From the NCBI RefSeq assembly GCF_001648355.1, contig NZ_LXSL01000017.1:1-64000 (forward strand): DNA of 64,000 nucleotides, in the 5' to 3' direction. How positions within the stretch are numbered: the first letter of the stretch is position 1; every line of letters starts with the position of its first letter. Made by a program: the position numbers and the translations under genes. The stretch is from Eikenella longinqua (GTDB taxonomy: Bacteria; Pseudomonadota; Gammaproteobacteria; Burkholderiales; Neisseriaceae). Shown in pieces: positions 8,595 through 17,952 of this stretch. A model generated the notes under the pieces. The model had not been told where the DNA came from, searched no databases, and worked only from the letters and a program-made list of their open reading frames with translations.

Positions 8595-11500
8595 TTATTT
8601 CCAGGTGTACTTGAAGCCGACGCTGCCGCGGTAGCCTTGGCGGCTGGCGCTGCCGAAGTTGTGCTGGTAGCGGGCGTCGCCGTACAGGTAGGCGTTGTTG
8701 GACACGGGCAGCTGGCCGCCGATGCCGACTTCGCCCCAGGTGGCGTTGCGTTTTTCGCGCACGTTGTCTTCACCGATGTCCACGCCGTGCGGGTTGATGA
8801 AGTCGTGCCACACGTTGGCCACGGCGTAGAAGGTGTTGGTGCGCAGGTTTCTGCTGGGGCCGTTGTAGGCAAGGCGTGCGCCGAGGCGGCCGCGTAGGCT
8901 GTGCTGTTTATCCTGGCTCACTTGGCGGATGCCGTCGTTGAAGTCTTTCAGGCCAACGTATTGGTACACCAGCTGCGCCTGCGGCTCGATTAGCCAGCCG
9001 CCTTGGTTTTCGGCACGGCTACCGAGGGCGAAGGGGCGGCCGACTTCGGCAGAAAGGGCGGCTGCCCAGCCGTTTTGTTTCACGCTGGCGCTGTCGCGGC
9101 CTTGGTATTTGTTGCGCAACCAGCTCAGCTGGCCCACCAAGTCAAGATAGCTGCCGTTGGCGGCATAGTTGGTGTTGCTCAGGCCGAGGCTGACGGCGTC
9201 GGTGGTGCCTTTGCCGCTGTAGTGGTCGGCGCTCAGCACACCGTTGACGGCGCGGTAGCGGTCGTAGAAGTCGGTGTCGGCACGGCTGTAGGCCAGGTAG
9301 CCGCCAGTGAGGCGGTGGCCGCCTTTGTCGTTGCGGCTAACGGCGAAGTCGTGGCCGATTTGGAAACCGCCCATTTTGGTTTCGAAGTTGAGGCGCTCTT
9401 TGCCGTCGCTCTCCAGGCGGCTGCCCAGGATGCGGGTCCAGGTTTGGCCTTTGGCCTGCTCGCCGCAGCGGCCGCAGTCGTCCCAAGCGAGGGTTTGGTT
9501 CTCGCCGCGACGCTCATGCAGGGTGCCGAGGGTGTGGTGGCCGATTTCCTGGTTTACCTGCGGCATCAGCACATCGCCGGCCACGGCGGGGGCATAGATG
9601 TATGCCGAGGGGTTGGGGGCGTTAGGGTCGGCAAACAGCGTCCAGGCATACACGTTTTTGCCGCCGGCAGTGCTCTTCAACACCAACTGGGCTTGTCCGG
9701 CATTAGTAGTATTAGCGGTGCCGGTGAAGATGGCATTGTCGTCGGGCTGGCCTTCTTGCTGGGCGGGTGCGTTGGGCTGCGGCTGTTCAACCGTAACCAC
9801 ATCAGACGAGAACTGCTGGGCCCGGCTGCGGACAATGTTGCCGATGATGCCGTTGGGTGTGCTGACGGTGGTGGTGCCGGTGGCCGTGCCTTTGATGATC
9901 AGGTGGTCGGAATCCTGGTCGCTGGCACTGTTCCACAGGGTGTTCACCACCAATTGGCCATTATTGCCGGCGTAGTTGCCGTTTACCGTGATGGTTTTGT
10001 AGTTGCCTGCTGCGGCAGTGGCGGGGGCAACGAAGGCAACCGTGCCGGCGTTATCCAAGTTGGTTACGGTGGAGTTGCCGGTGTTGTTCCAGGTGGTGCC
10101 GTTGTCGAGCTCCACGGCAGACGTGCCTGCCGCCAGCGACATCGCGCCGTTCAGGGTTGCGCCGTTGGTTACCGTCAGCGAGTTGGTGCCGGATACGGAG
10201 TTGAACACGTTGGTGCTGCCGGTTACGGTGCCGCCGTTGATATTGATGGAGTTGCTGCCGCCATTGGCTTGCAGGGCGTTGCCATTCACTTTCACGGTGG
10301 CGTTGTTCAGCACGGCTTTGCCGCCGTTGAGCGTTTGCACGCCGGTGCTGCCGGCACCGTTCAGGTTGAGGCTACCTGAAAATTCTACGGTGGCACCGTT
10401 CTGCGCGGTGTAGCCGGTTGTGCCGGCCGCGCCGGTGGTGGTGTTCAGGGCGGAAAGCAATTTGGTGGTGTTCACGGGGCTGCTGCCGGCCACCAATTGG
10501 TTGTTCAAACCGTAGCTTCTGCCGTCGGCTTTACCGATGGTGACGCCGGTGGCGCTGTCGGCTACGGTGGCCGTGCCTGACAGGCTGCTTTCCGCACCGC
10601 CGGACACCAAGGCGACGGTTGAGCCGTTACCGGTCAGATTGAAGGTGCCGTTGTTTACCGTGATATTGGAGGTTTTGCTGGCAGCGGTATCCCGGCCGTT
10701 GCTGGCCAAAATAACGGCGTCTTTGCCGGAAGCGGTAACGTTCAGGCTGGCAGCATTAATCGAGCCGCCTTCATCCGCACGGAACAGGGTGGAGTTTTCG
10801 GTGGTGATGTCGGTGCTATTGGTTAAGGCTGCCACAGTGGCCGAAGCAGAGCCGCCGTTCACATGGTAGGCAATCTGGTTTTTTGCGCCGGCAGAGTTGT
10901 CGAACACGGTTTGCGTACCCGCATTCACGGCCATGACCGAATTGCCGCGTGCGTGCGCACCAATTACGTTGTCGCCTTTCAGCGTCAGCGTGCCGTCGGT
11001 CACCACTTCGGCTTTACCTGTGCCGCGACCATCGGCATAAATGCCGTAGTTGCGGGTAACTTGGTTGGCAGAAGCTTCTTCCACCGTGATTTTGCTGCTG
11101 GCGGTGTTGGTGATTTTGGCTGTGCGCCCCGCTTCGGCCACCACATTTTCGCCCACGGCATTGGTGCCGGTTACGTTAATTGCGCCGGCATTGGTGATTT
11201 TGGCCGCATCGGAGTTTTGCGCCTGGATGCCAACGTTCTGTTTCGGCTGACCACTGGCTACTGTAGCGTTACCTGACACGTTGATCACGCTGTCCGCACC
11301 CAAATTTACCGTGGTCGAGGCGTTGCCGTTGCTCACCCTAACAGCAGTTGCACCTTGGGTTTCCTTGCCGATGGTAATGATGCCGTTGTGGTTGACTTGG
11401 GCAGCATTTCCAATCACATTGATGCCTGTTTCTGCCGAGGTGTTGGCAATCAATGTAGTAGTAGCAGTTTTACTGTACTGTGCGGTTCGCCCGATATAAA

Positions 11501-13082
11501 TTTCACTACCCTTTTCTCCGATGAATGTGCCATTAGTGCCAGCATATACCCCATCTACACTACTACTTGGCGCATTATTGACACCAACATTAATAACCCC
11601 TCCAGTTTTATTAGCAATAACAGCATGATCCTTAACGATAATGCCATAATTAGGATGGGTATAATTAGGAAAAGTGTATCCTGCCACATTAATAATGCCA
11701 GAGTTCTCAAATTTTCCTGAGTCCTTGGCAATAACGGTATCTGCTTCAGAATAATATGCATTTCCACCAGGCGTGCTGCCACGGGTATCATATTCCTCAC
11801 CTGCATAATAACCTCCTGATATAACACCATAATTTTCTGCAACACTGCCTGCCCCACGTACCGTAACACTATTAAAGTGCCCTGATAATGAAGCACCTTC
11901 CTCCACCACCGCTTTACCACCATTCTCAGCCAGCATCCCTCCTCCATTTGATTCGAAATTTCCTGAACCAAAACTTACACGATGCTCTAAGATGGCACCA
12001 TTTTTTAAGGTAGCAGTCGAGCCTGTTCCCGTAGCAGCCATAATCCACCGTTCAGGTGTTGGTTTTAAAGAATCCGGGTGGTTGGTTCCCGTATTATTTT
12101 TAGTGAGAATAACCTTTTCCGTAGTAGTTGCCTCGTTATACCGACGGTTGTAGGCTGCTTGTTGTGTTTCCCCATCATTGGCAAATCCCGGTTGGCCGAC
12201 AGCCGCTTTTAAAGCCTCATTAAAAGCCTGCAAATCAGCAATGCTATTGATGTTATAGCTGGTTCCCAGCAAATTTACCGTTTTAGGAGCCAGCACCCAG
12301 AACGTACGGGAGGTACTTGTTTCCCCAATGAGCATTCCTTCAAAATTAATACGATTTTTAGAAACCCATGCTACGGCACCACCATTTTCTGCCTGAACCA
12401 TACGGGTTTGTTTTGCAGGAAGCTGACTTGGCGGAGTATTGACATTTTTTGAGGGCGCTTGCGTGCTGTCACCCAAGTTGGCAATCAGCATGCTGCCATT
12501 ACCATTGGCTGTACCCAAACGCATATTGACATAAGCATCATTTCCGGTCGGAACAGAAATGGTTGTATCGCCAACCGTTTGCCCTTGGATATTGTTATAA
12601 ACATTGACCGTCTGATGACTGCCGCTAGCTGGGTCTATTACCGTAACTGTTGTACCTTGTTGGTTGGAAATAATCCGTTCGCGTGCCAAATCATTTGCTA
12701 TCCCTGGATCGCTAAAAATATCCTTCGCTGCTTTTGAAATAGTGGATGGACTGTTAGTAGTCAATTGATTGTTCAGGGAGGCAGCGGTTAATGTAACCGT
12801 ATCGCCGCCGGTAACCAGCACCTGTCCCCTGTTATCATCGTTGGTGGAAACTGTATATATCCCCATATCGCAGCTGCCGCCGCTGGCCACGGTACTGCCG
12901 TTGCCGCAAGTAGAAGCCGTCGCCGGCAGGGCGGATACGCCGATGCCCACCACGGCAACAAAAGCCAGCAGTTTGGCAGCCGAGGGGCCGGAAGATTTCT
13001 TCCGGCTGGCGCGTTCCAGTTCCGAGCAAACCACCCAAGTGCTTTGTTCTTCAGAATAAACGATGTTATAAATTTTGTTCAT
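8595..13082 (-). CDS. large autotransporter (type Va) with ESPR signal
   Basis: 1495 residues. The N-terminus is an extended signal peptide (ESPR: MNKIYNIVYSEEQSTWVVCS) with hydrophobic core and cleavage near ALPATA (about 56). The passenger (about 60-1205) is rich in G, N, T, S and short beta-helix-like repeats (VNGG, NNATV, LNGAGS), as in adhesins of the pertactin/AIDA group. A CGRCG pair is followed by the C-terminal beta-barrel (about 1215-1495: TWTRILGSRLESDG to SVGFKYTWK) that inserts in the outer membrane. The last residue is Lys after Trp rather than an aromatic. The N-terminal third of the passenger (about 11,480-12,750) is more AT-rich than the rest, suggesting module exchange. No protease catalytic triad is visible, so adhesion or aggregation is the likelier role. 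Confidence 0.92.
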   Translation of the reverse strand: MNKIYNIVYSEEQSTWVVCSELERASRKKSSGPSAAKLLAFVAVVGIGVSALPATASTCGNGSTVASGGSCDMGIYTVSTNDDNRGQVLVTGGDTVTLTAASLNNQLTTNSPSTISKAAKDIFSDPGIANDLARERIISNQQGTTVTVIDPASGSHQTVNVYNNIQGQTVGDTTISVPTGNDAYVNMRLGTANGNGSMLIANLGDSTQAPSKNVNTPPSQLPAKQTRMVQAENGGAVAWVSKNRINFEGMLIGETSTSRTFWVLAPKTVNLLGTSYNINSIADLQAFNEALKAAVGQPGFANDGETQQAAYNRRYNEATTTEKVILTKNNTGTNHPDSLKPTPERWIMAATGTGSTATLKNGAILEHRVSFGSGNFESNGGGMLAENGGKAVVEEGASLSGHFNSVTVRGAGSVAENYGVISGGYYAGEEYDTRGSTPGGNAYYSEADTVIAKDSGKFENSGIINVAGYTFPNYTHPNYGIIVKDHAVIANKTGGVINVGVNNAPSSSVDGVYAGTNGTFIGEKGSEIYIGRTAQYSKTATTTLIANTSAETGINVIGNAAQVNHNGIITIGKETQGATAVRVSNGNASTTVNLGADSVINVSGNATVASGQPKQNVGIQAQNSDAAKITNAGAINVTGTNAVGENVVAEAGRTAKITNTASSKITVEEASANQVTRNYGIYADGRGTGKAEVVTDGTLTLKGDNVIGAHARGNSVMAVNAGTQTVFDNSAGAKNQIAYHVNGGSASATVAALTNSTDITTENSTLFRADEGGSINAASLNVTASGKDAVILASNGRDTAASKTSNITVNNGTFNLTGNGSTVALVSGGAESSLSGTATVADSATGVTIGKADGRSYGLNNQLVAGSSPVNTTKLLSALNTTTGAAGTTGYTAQNGATVEFSGSLNLNGAGSTGVQTLNGGKAVLNNATVKVNGNALQANGGSNSININGGTVTGSTNVFNSVSGTNSLTVTNGATLNGAMSLAAGTSAVELDNGTTWNNTGNSTVTNLDNAGTVAFVAPATAAAGNYKTITVNGNYAGNNGQLVVNTLWNSASDQDSDHLIIKGTATGTTTVSTPNGIIGNIVRSRAQQFSSDVVTVEQPQPNAPAQQEGQPDDNAIFTGTANTTNAGQAQLVLKSTAGGKNVYAWTLFADPNAPNPSAYIYAPAVAGDVLMPQVNQEIGHHTLGTLHERRGENQTLAWDDCGRCGEQAKGQTWTRILGSRLESDGKERLNFETKMGGFQIGHDFAVSRNDKGGHRLTGGYLAYSRADTDFYDRYRAVNGVLSADHYSGKGTTDAVSLGLSNTNYAANGSYLDLVGQLSWLRNKYQGRDSASVKQNGWAAALSAEVGRPFALGSRAENQGGWLIEPQAQLVYQYVGLKDFNDGIRQVSQDKQHSLRGRLGARLAYNGPSRNLRTNTFYAVANVWHDFINPHGVDIGEDNVREKRNATWGEVGIGGQLPVSNNAYLYGDARYQHNFGSASRQGYRGSVGFKYTWK

Positions 13083-13524
13083 TAGATTAATCCCTTGAAG
13101 TGAGAAACAAATCTCCGGCGCATTTAAAACCAGGCTTCAAATGCCGTTCCGCAAAATCGAAAAACAATGCAGCTTAACATAACCATACGGCACGCTTGCG
13201 GACTTCTGTAAAGAAAAACTGGAAATGATGGGGAAAAGATACAACGCAGCAACACGTCATCTCTTTGTATACATTACTCTAATTTCAATCATATTGACGC
13301 CCGCACCTCCTTGAGGCTACCTGAAAAGGCATAGCAGATTGACTCAACTTGCAGCAGCATTACTGCCCCTTGCCACATCGTTCCCATCAAGCTTTATATT
13401 TTCAGGTAGCCTGCCCCACCCCGTAAGGCTACCTGAAAAGCCCGAATTCCTGCGCAGCCAAAACCACCCCTTCCCTGTGTTACCATACCGCCCGTTTCCC
13501 TCGCTCAAGCAAGAACTCCACACC
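13083..13524. other. intergenic region between the divergent autotransporter and coaBC genes
   Basis: Must hold both promoters; I see no convincing -35/-10 pair. It carries three eikDUS: one at about 13315-13326 and a facing pair at about 13400-13438. There is no simple-sequence tract that would suggest phase variation of the autotransporter. Confidence 0.5.
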
Positions 13525-14718
13525 ATGTCCAAACCGCCCAAACACATCCTGCTCGGCATCAGCGGCGGCATTGCCGCCTACAAATCCTGCGAACTGGTGC
13601 GCCTGCTGCGCAAGCAGGGGCACAGCGTGAGCGTGGCCATGAGCCGCGCCGCCGCCGAATTCGTCGCCCCGCAAACCTTCCAAGCCCTAAGCGGGCAGAG
13701 CGTGTGGACCGACCATTCCGCCGCTGCCGGCAACGGCATGGCGCACATCAACCTCAGCCGCGAGGCCGACGTTTTCCTCATTGCCCCCGCCAGCGCCAAC
13801 ACCCTGGCCAAAATCGCCCACGGCCTGGCCGACAACCTGCTCACCACCCTCGCCGCCGCCCGCGCCTGCCCGCTGGCCGTGGCGCCTGCCATGAACGTGG
13901 AAATGTGGCGCAACCCCGCCAACCTGCGCAACATCGCCCAGCTCCAGGCCGACGGCATTACCGTGTTCGGCCCCGCCAGCGGCAGCCAGGCCTGCGGCGA
14001 AACCGGCCAAGGCCGCATGCTCGAAGCCGCCGAGCTGGCCGAGCTGCTGCCCGATTTGTGGACGCCCAAGCTGCTTGCCGGCAAACGCGTGCTGCTCACC
14101 GCCGGCGCCACCTTCGAAGCCATCGATCCCGTGCGCGGCATCACCAACCTTTCCAGCGGCCGCATGGGCGTGGCGCTGGCGCAGGCCTGCCGCGCCGCCG
14201 GGGCGGAAGTGGTGCTGGTGGCAGGGCAGCTTCAGGTAGCCCCGCCCGCCGGGGTGGCCGTGCATCATGCTCACAGCGCGCAAGCCATGCACGACGCCGT
14301 GATGCGAGAAGCGTGCGCCTGCGACATCTTCATCGGCGTAGCCGCCGTGGCCGACTACCGCGTGGCCAACCGCAGCGCCGAGAAGCTGAAAAAAGACGGC
14401 AGCGGCACACCGCCGACAATCGAGCTGGCCGAAAACCCCGACATCCTCGCCGCCGTGGCGCACCTACCCGATGCGCCTTTCTGCGTAGGTTTTGCCGCCG
14501 AAAGCCACCATGTGCTGGAGCACGCCCGCGCCAAACGCCTGCGCAAAGGCGTGCCGCTGATTGTGGCCAACTCGGTGGCCGACGCCATGGGCAGCGCCAG
14601 CAATCAGGTCACGCTCATCAGCGGCTCGGGCGAAACCGCGCTGCCGGAAATGGGCAAGCGCGACACCGCCGACGCCATCGTAGCCGAAATCGCCCGCCTG
14701 CTCGGCCAGGCCGGCTGA
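13525..14718 (+). CDS. coaBC: bifunctional phosphopantothenoylcysteine decarboxylase / phosphopantothenate-cysteine ligase
   Basis: Two steps of coenzyme A synthesis in the cytoplasm: CoaB joins Cys to 4'-phosphopantothenate using CTP and CoaC decarboxylates the product with FMN. 397 residues, a normal length. The CoaC half shows GISGGIAAYKSCELVR, the active-site His in MAHINLSR, the FMN-binding PASANTLAKIAHG and PAMNVEMW. The CoaB half begins at LLTAGATFEAIDPVRGITNL and contains NLSSGRMG and the Lys-rich AEKLKK. Start ATG 13525 is chosen because the family begins right before the flavoprotein strand; the frame is open further upstream but without homology. A DUS-pair terminator follows. Confidence 0.96.
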   Translation: MSKPPKHILLGISGGIAAYKSCELVRLLRKQGHSVSVAMSRAAAEFVAPQTFQALSGQSVWTDHSAAAGNGMAHINLSREADVFLIAPASANTLAKIAHGLADNLLTTLAAARACPLAVAPAMNVEMWRNPANLRNIAQLQADGITVFGPASGSQACGETGQGRMLEAAELAELLPDLWTPKLLAGKRVLLTAGATFEAIDPVRGITNLSSGRMGVALAQACRAAGAEVVLVAGQLQVAPPAGVAVHHAHSAQAMHDAVMREACACDIFIGVAAVADYRVANRSAEKLKKDGSGTPPTIELAENPDILAAVAHLPDAPFCVGFAAESHHVLEHARAKRLRKGVPLIVANSVADAMGSASNQVTLISGSGETALPEMGKRDTADAIVAEIARLLGQAG

Positions 14719-14745
14719 ACGCTTGCCCCGCGCCGAACCGTCAAA

Positions 14746-14787
14746 TTTTTCAGGTAGCCTCCCGCCGCACGGGAAGGCTACCTGAAA
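14746..14787 (+). terminator. DUS inverted-pair terminator after coaBC
   Basis: TTTTTCAGGTAGCCT and AGGCTACCTGAAAA face each other across a GC-rich loop, 28 bases after the coaBC stop. Confidence 0.7.
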
Positions 14788-14874
14788 ACCATTCTTGCTA
14801 CGTCAAACTCATTTTTACCGCATTGCAGCCCATGCTTTCAGACAGCCTGCTTGCAAAATAAGGAAGCAAAGATT

Positions 14875-14915
14875 AAGGCTACCTGAAAAGTGATTTCCGC
14901 TTTTCAGGTAGCCTT
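14875..14915 (-). terminator. DUS inverted-pair terminator after cardiolipin synthase
   Basis: eikDUS stem of about 15 bp, followed by a T-rich run; lies 18 bases past the stop of the minus-strand gene. Confidence 0.75.
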
Positions 14916-14932
14916 TATTCAACAGTTTGCCG

Positions 14933-16390
14933 CTATAGCAGCGGGCTGGCCAGCCGCACGCAGCGTTCGGCGAAGCGGCGTATCCTCGGGCGCTGCTGCC
15001 ATTTCTTCAGCTCCACCTCTTCGCAGTTTTTCAGGTAGCCTTCCAGCAGCGCGGCCACAGCGGCCACGCTTTCGGGCGAATACAGCGCCAGGCTCACTTC
15101 CAAATTGAGATAAAAGCTGCGCATATCCATGTTTACCGTGCCAAACAGCGCAAAGCGCCCGTCCACCACCACCGCCTTGGTGTGCAGCAGGCCGCCGCCA
15201 TACATTTTCAGCTTCACCCCCGCATCCAAGAGCGGCTGGTAATACGCGCTGCTGGCATAGCGCACCAGGCGCGAATCGTTGCGCCGCGGCAAAATCAGCA
15301 CCACTTCCACGCCGCGCTGCGCGGTCATGGTGAGTGTGTTGAGCAGGGCTTCGTCGGGCACAAAATAGGGCGTGCTGATCACCACCCGCTCCTGCGCCAC
15401 GTTCAGCGCATTGAGCAGCACGTCGTACACCAGCGCCGTGTCGCCGCCGGGGTGCGAGGGCACCACTTGCAGCGTTTCGCGCCCGCTGTCGGCGCCGCGT
15501 TCGGGCACGCCGTCGAGATAGCCGCTCAGGTATTCCAGCGTGGCGTTGAGGTTGTGCGCGTTTTCCACCGCCCAATCGCCGTAGAATACCGCCGCCAATT
15601 CCTGCGCCGCCACGCCTTCGCAGCGCAGCACCGCGTCCACCCATTCGCCCACGCCCGCGCCCTGCTTAAACAATTTGGGGTCCACCAGGTTGTAGCTGCC
15701 GGTGTAGGCGATGCGGTAGTCCACCACCAGGATTTTGCGGTGGTTGCGCAAATCGGCGCGCACCCACAGCGAGCTGATTAAGCCGAACGGCAGCGCGGGA
15801 GTGACTTCCACGCCGGCCTCGCGCAACCTGTCCGGCCAATCCGACAGCCAAAAACCCTGGCTGCCCAGCGAATCAGCCAGCAGCTGGCAGCGCACGCCGC
15901 GATCGGCCGCGCGCATCAGCGCCTCCAGCACGGCCTCCACCCGCCCGCTGCCTTCCACAATGTAAAACTCCAGCAGGCAGCAATGCTGCGCCGCTTCAAT
16001 ATCCGCAGTGAAGGCCTGCAAAATCGAATCGGTGTCGGCCAACAGGCGTGCGCTGTTGCCGCCGGTGGGCGCGAAGCCCGACTTGCCGCGCACGAAACGC
16101 GCGAGCTGGCGGAAGCGCATATCGGGCACCGGCGCGGCTTCGGGCGGCAGGAAGCGGTCGGCAAACTCGTCATGGAAGGCTTGCAGCTCGACCTGCCGCG
16201 CCACCCGCGCACGCCCCAGCTTGGATTCGCCGATGAGCAGGTAGGCGCCCACGCCCACGAAGGGGAAGGCAAACAGGAGCGTGAGCCAGGCCAACGCCGC
16301 GCCGCTCGAACGGCGCGAATAAATCACGCGCAGGGCGATGGCCAGCGTGAGCAAAAAGTGGGCGGTGAGGAAAATGTTCGACCAACTCAT
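14933..16390 (-). CDS. clsA: cardiolipin synthase (phospholipase D superfamily)
   Basis: Condenses two phosphatidylglycerols to cardiolipin at the inner membrane. 485 residues: two N-terminal transmembrane segments (about 5-25 and 33-55; IFLTAHFLLTLAIALRVIY and ALAWLTLLFAFPFVGVGAYL), then two PLD domains with HKD motifs HRKILVVD (about 213) and HTKAVVVDGRF (about 400), each followed by the conserved Gly-Ser or Gly-Thr and Asn. All catalytic residues are intact. The length fits ClsA of Neisseria and E. coli. It stands alone, between DUS hairpins. An eikDUS near the 3' end (about 15030) encodes GYLKN. Confidence 0.93.
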   Translation of the reverse strand: MSWSNIFLTAHFLLTLAIALRVIYSRRSSGAALAWLTLLFAFPFVGVGAYLLIGESKLGRARVARQVELQAFHDEFADRFLPPEAAPVPDMRFRQLARFVRGKSGFAPTGGNSARLLADTDSILQAFTADIEAAQHCCLLEFYIVEGSGRVEAVLEALMRAADRGVRCQLLADSLGSQGFWLSDWPDRLREAGVEVTPALPFGLISSLWVRADLRNHRKILVVDYRIAYTGSYNLVDPKLFKQGAGVGEWVDAVLRCEGVAAQELAAVFYGDWAVENAHNLNATLEYLSGYLDGVPERGADSGRETLQVVPSHPGGDTALVYDVLLNALNVAQERVVISTPYFVPDEALLNTLTMTAQRGVEVVLILPRRNDSRLVRYASSAYYQPLLDAGVKLKMYGGGLLHTKAVVVDGRFALFGTVNMDMRSFYLNLEVSLALYSPESVAAVAALLEGYLKNCEEVELKKWQQRPRIRRFAERCVRLASPLL

Positions 16391-16511
16391 AAGCGTGTTA
16401 TCCGGTTAGGCAGGCGGCCGCTTGAGGCTACCTGAAATTTAGCAAGCTGCTAGAAATCTCAAAACTATAAGCTGCTTAAGTTACGAAAAATTTTTACGAT
16501 ACGATCGCATC

Positions 16512-16558
16512 AAAAAAGGCTACCTGAAAAACCAAACCGCAGTTTTTCAGGTAGCCTC
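16512..16558 (-). terminator. DUS inverted-pair terminator after ispA
   Basis: Facing eikDUS copies with an extended A/T flank (AAAAAAGGCTACCTGAAAAA); 22 bases past the ispA stop. Confidence 0.75.
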
Positions 16559-16579
16559 TTTATCGTTTGCCGCAGGGCA

Positions 16580-17467
16580 TCAGTTGCCCCGCGCGGTAAC
16601 ATAGGCCGCGAGCTGCCGCAGCCGTTCGGCCCGCTCGCCGAAGCCGGCTAAGGCCTGCTGCGCTTCGGCCACCAGCCGTTCGGCATAGGCGCGGGCGGCG
16701 GCCAGGCCCATCAGCCGCACATAGGTGGGTTTGTCGGCTTCTTGGTCTTTGCCGGCGGTTTTGCCCAGCGTGGCGGTGTCGGCTTCGCAGTCGAGCACGT
16801 CGTCGATCACTTGGAAGGCGAGGCCGAGCTTGGCGGCGTAGCTGTCCAGTTTGGCCAGCGCGTCTTCACCCAAATCGGGGCAGCTCAAGCCGCCCAGTGC
16901 CACGGCGGCGCGGATGAGGGCGCCGGTTTTCAGGCGGTGCATGGTTTCCAATTCGGCCTGTCCGATCTGCCGCCCCACGGATTGCAAATCAATCGCCTGC
17001 CCGCCGGCCATGCCGAGGCTGCCGGAGGCGCGCGCCAAGGTGTGCACCATTTCGAGCTGGCGCGCGGCGGGCAATGCGCCGGGGCGGCTGAGCACATCAA
17101 AGGCCAGGGTTTGCAGCGCGTCGCCCACCAGCAGGGCGGCGGCTTCGCCGTATTGCACGTGGCAGGTGGGCTTGCCGCGGCGCAGGCTGTCGTTGTCCAT
17201 GGCGGGCATGTCGTCGTGCACCAGCGAATAGGCATGCACCAGCTCCACGGCGGCCAGCGCGGCTTCGGCGGCGGCTTGGTCTGATTCGCCCAATTCGGCG
17301 GCGGCCAGCACCAAAAGCGGGCGCAGGCGTTTGCCGCCGCCGAGCACGGCGTAGCGCATGGCTTCATGCAGGCCTTCGGGCAGGCTGCTTGCGGCGGGCA
17401 GCACGCGCTCCAGCACCAGCTCAGTTTGGGCGCGGGCGCGCTGCTGCCATTGTTTCAGCTCACTCAT
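16580..17467 (-). CDS. ispA: farnesyl diphosphate synthase (polyprenyl synthetase)
   Basis: Makes C15 farnesyl diphosphate from IPP and DMAPP/GPP for undecaprenyl carrier and quinone tails. 295 residues. The first Asp-rich motif is DDMPAMD (about 83-89), followed by RRGKPTCH; the second is DDVLD (about 219), followed by GKTAGKDQEADKPTYV, as in bacterial IspA. GGGKRLRP binds IPP. The ATG at 17467 overlaps the end of xseB by 8 bases, the common xseB-ispA arrangement, so the two are coupled. No dxs follows here. Confidence 0.95.
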   Translation of the reverse strand: MSELKQWQQRARAQTELVLERVLPAASSLPEGLHEAMRYAVLGGGKRLRPLLVLAAAELGESDQAAAEAALAAVELVHAYSLVHDDMPAMDNDSLRRGKPTCHVQYGEAAALLVGDALQTLAFDVLSRPGALPAARQLEMVHTLARASGSLGMAGGQAIDLQSVGRQIGQAELETMHRLKTGALIRAAVALGGLSCPDLGEDALAKLDSYAAKLGLAFQVIDDVLDCEADTATLGKTAGKDQEADKPTYVRLMGLAAARAYAERLVAEAQQALAGFGERAERLRQLAAYVTARGN

Positions 17468-17687
17468 CTTGTTCCAGCACCAGTTCGCGCTCCTGCCCGG
17501 CGTCGAGCACTTGCAGTTTTTGTTCCACTTCGGCCAAACGCGCCTGGCAGAAGCGCACCAGCTCGCTGCCTTCCTGATAGGCGGCCAGCGCGTCTTCCAG
17601 CGGCATGTCGCTGGCCTGCATGGCTTGGTTGATGGCTTCCAGCCGGCTCACGGCTTCTTCGAAGGTTTTCGGTTTTTTCTTGGTCAT
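17460..17687 (-). CDS. xseB: exodeoxyribonuclease VII small subunit
   Basis: 75 residues. Partner of XseA in the single-strand-specific exonuclease VII. The family core is FEEAVSRLEAINQAM, then MPLEDALAAYQEGSELVRFC, a two-helix coiled coil. I start at the ATG at 17687 (MTKKKPKTFEEA) because homology begins there; an ATG nine codons upstream is possible. It overlaps ispA by 8 bases. Confidence 0.93.
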   Translation of the reverse strand: MTKKKPKTFEEAVSRLEAINQAMQASDMPLEDALAAYQEGSELVRFCQARLAEVEQKLQVLDAGQERELVLEQDE

Positions 17688-17952
17688 AGCGGGTGGTTTT
17701 GCGGTTTGATTCAAGGGCGGGATTGTAGCACAGCGGCCGGGCGGGTTCAGGCGGCTCCGACCAGGCAGAGGCTACCTGAAAATCTGCGGCCCCTGCCCGA
17801 GCGATGTTTTCAGGTAGCCCCAACGCCGATTTCATACTGACACACCGCCCACTTTCATTTACAATCCCCTCACCCGGCCGGATTGCTACAAGAAATCCGG
17901 CTTGCTATTTGCCGGCCCTTGCCGCCTCCAACCGCCATCAAAAGGAAACCCG

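Noticed and set aside
9003..10379. Long plus-strand reading frame opposite the autotransporter gene
   Set aside because: Repetitive Val/Gly/Ala translation without motifs; antisense of the repeat-rich passenger and barrel.
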